Of a stretch of 5,626 nucleotides of DNA, positions 5,534-5,626 are shown piece after piece (position 1 is the first letter of the stretch; each line of letters begins with the position of its first letter). The position numbers were made by a program, and so were the translations under genes. Under the pieces are notes generated by a model, which saw only the letters and a list, made by a program, of their open reading frames with translations, was not told where the DNA came from and did not search any database. The stretch lies in contig JAJQID010000015.1 of NCBI GenBank assembly GCA_021199405.1, forward strand, positions 1 through 5,626, given 5' to 3'. Source of the DNA: Lachnospiraceae bacterium. Lineage in GTDB: Bacteria; Bacillota; Clostridia; Lachnospirales; Lachnospiraceae.

Positions 5534-5572
5534 AAACGCTCACGCGGGTTGTTGCTGCGTGAGCGTTTTTTT
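5534..5572 (+). terminator. Intrinsic terminator, intron insertion target
   Basis: AAACGCTCACGC (5534-5545) pairs perfectly over 12 bp with GCGTGAGCGTTT (5557-5568) around an 11-nt loop, and the T-run extends to 5572. It ends the AAA-ATPase transcript 41 bp after its stop. The intron-like sequence begins 2 nt after its last T. Confidence 0.92.
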
Positions 5573-5573
5573 G

Positions 5574-5626
5574 GTGCGCCTGGCGGCGCACGTTTCTAAC
5601 CGGTGAAAGTCCGGAATCCGCCCGGT
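5574..5626 (+). mobile_element. 5' end of a group II intron, probably class C, cut by window edge
   Basis: The sequence begins GTGCGCC, fitting the group II 5' consensus GUGYG. GTGCGCC (5574-5580) pairs with GGCGCAC (5585-5591). Next, CTAACCGGTGAAAGTCCGGAA parallels, as I recall it, the start of the class IIC intron O.i.I1 (GUGUGCCCGGC, then GGGUGAGAGUCCCGAA), with the same spacing and the TGARAGT loop. Class IIC introns are known to insert directly downstream of terminator hairpins, exactly the position here. Only 53 nt are visible. The reverse transcriptase/maturase ORF, EBS sites and domain V should lie to the right, so full length and activity are unknown. Confidence 0.75.

Overview
The window looks like chromosomal DNA from a gut-type, low-to-moderate GC Firmicute, probably Clostridia and Lachnospiraceae-like. 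This is inferred from strong AGGAGG-type ribosome binding sites, extended -10 promoters (TGnTATAAT), several intrinsic terminators with T-runs, a PTS-type 6-phospho-beta-glucosidase, an AAA-ATPase-like/PD-(D/E)XK protein of a family common in Clostridia and Bacteroidetes, and the start of what looks like a group IIC intron. No species can be named from the sequence alone. All four intact genes lie on the + strand.

Left part (1-1750): the right-hand end of an apparent integrated element. A two-gene AT-rich operon encodes a small membrane protein of unknown function and a uracil-DNA-glycosylase-fold-like protein. It is bracketed by two copies of an 80-bp direct repeat (77-156 and 1592-1671, 72/80 identical by eye). 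Each copy contains a tandem pair of 12-mers that resemble recombinase arm sites. Right after the second copy comes the 3' end of a tRNA gene (T-arm, acceptor strand and discriminator base only), followed by a perfect 14-bp terminator hairpin. This is the arrangement left when an element integrates into the 3' end of a tRNA gene. The reconstituted tRNA and the integrase should lie to the left of the window.

Middle part (1750-3770): a strong promoter and ribosome binding site drive only an 8-codon stub that looks like a broken signal peptide. Then comes a GC-rich gene for a GH1 6-phospho-beta-glucosidase. Its promoter carries a 7-bp inverted-repeat operator over the -10 box and a cre-like palindrome at the -35 region, which suggests a specific repressor plus carbon catabolite control. 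The gene ends with its own terminator. Immediately after it lies the last ~39 codons of a GH32 sucrose-6-phosphate hydrolase or fructosidase gene with no 5' part. The region therefore seems to have been remodelled by loss of neighbouring carbohydrate genes.

Right part (3770-5626): an extended -10 promoter and an AAA-ATPase-like protein with a C-terminal PD-(D/E)XK nuclease-like domain, ending in a strong terminator. One base after the T-run of that terminator begins a sequence matching the 5' end of a group IIC intron, which runs off the window. Group IIC introns are known to insert just after terminator hairpins, so position and sequence agree.

The genes do not form one pathway. The window is a patchwork of an integration scar, a sugar-utilisation gene, gene relics and a second mobile element. 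The most unusual parts are the repeat-bracketed cargo operon beside the tRNA scar and the intron at the terminator.
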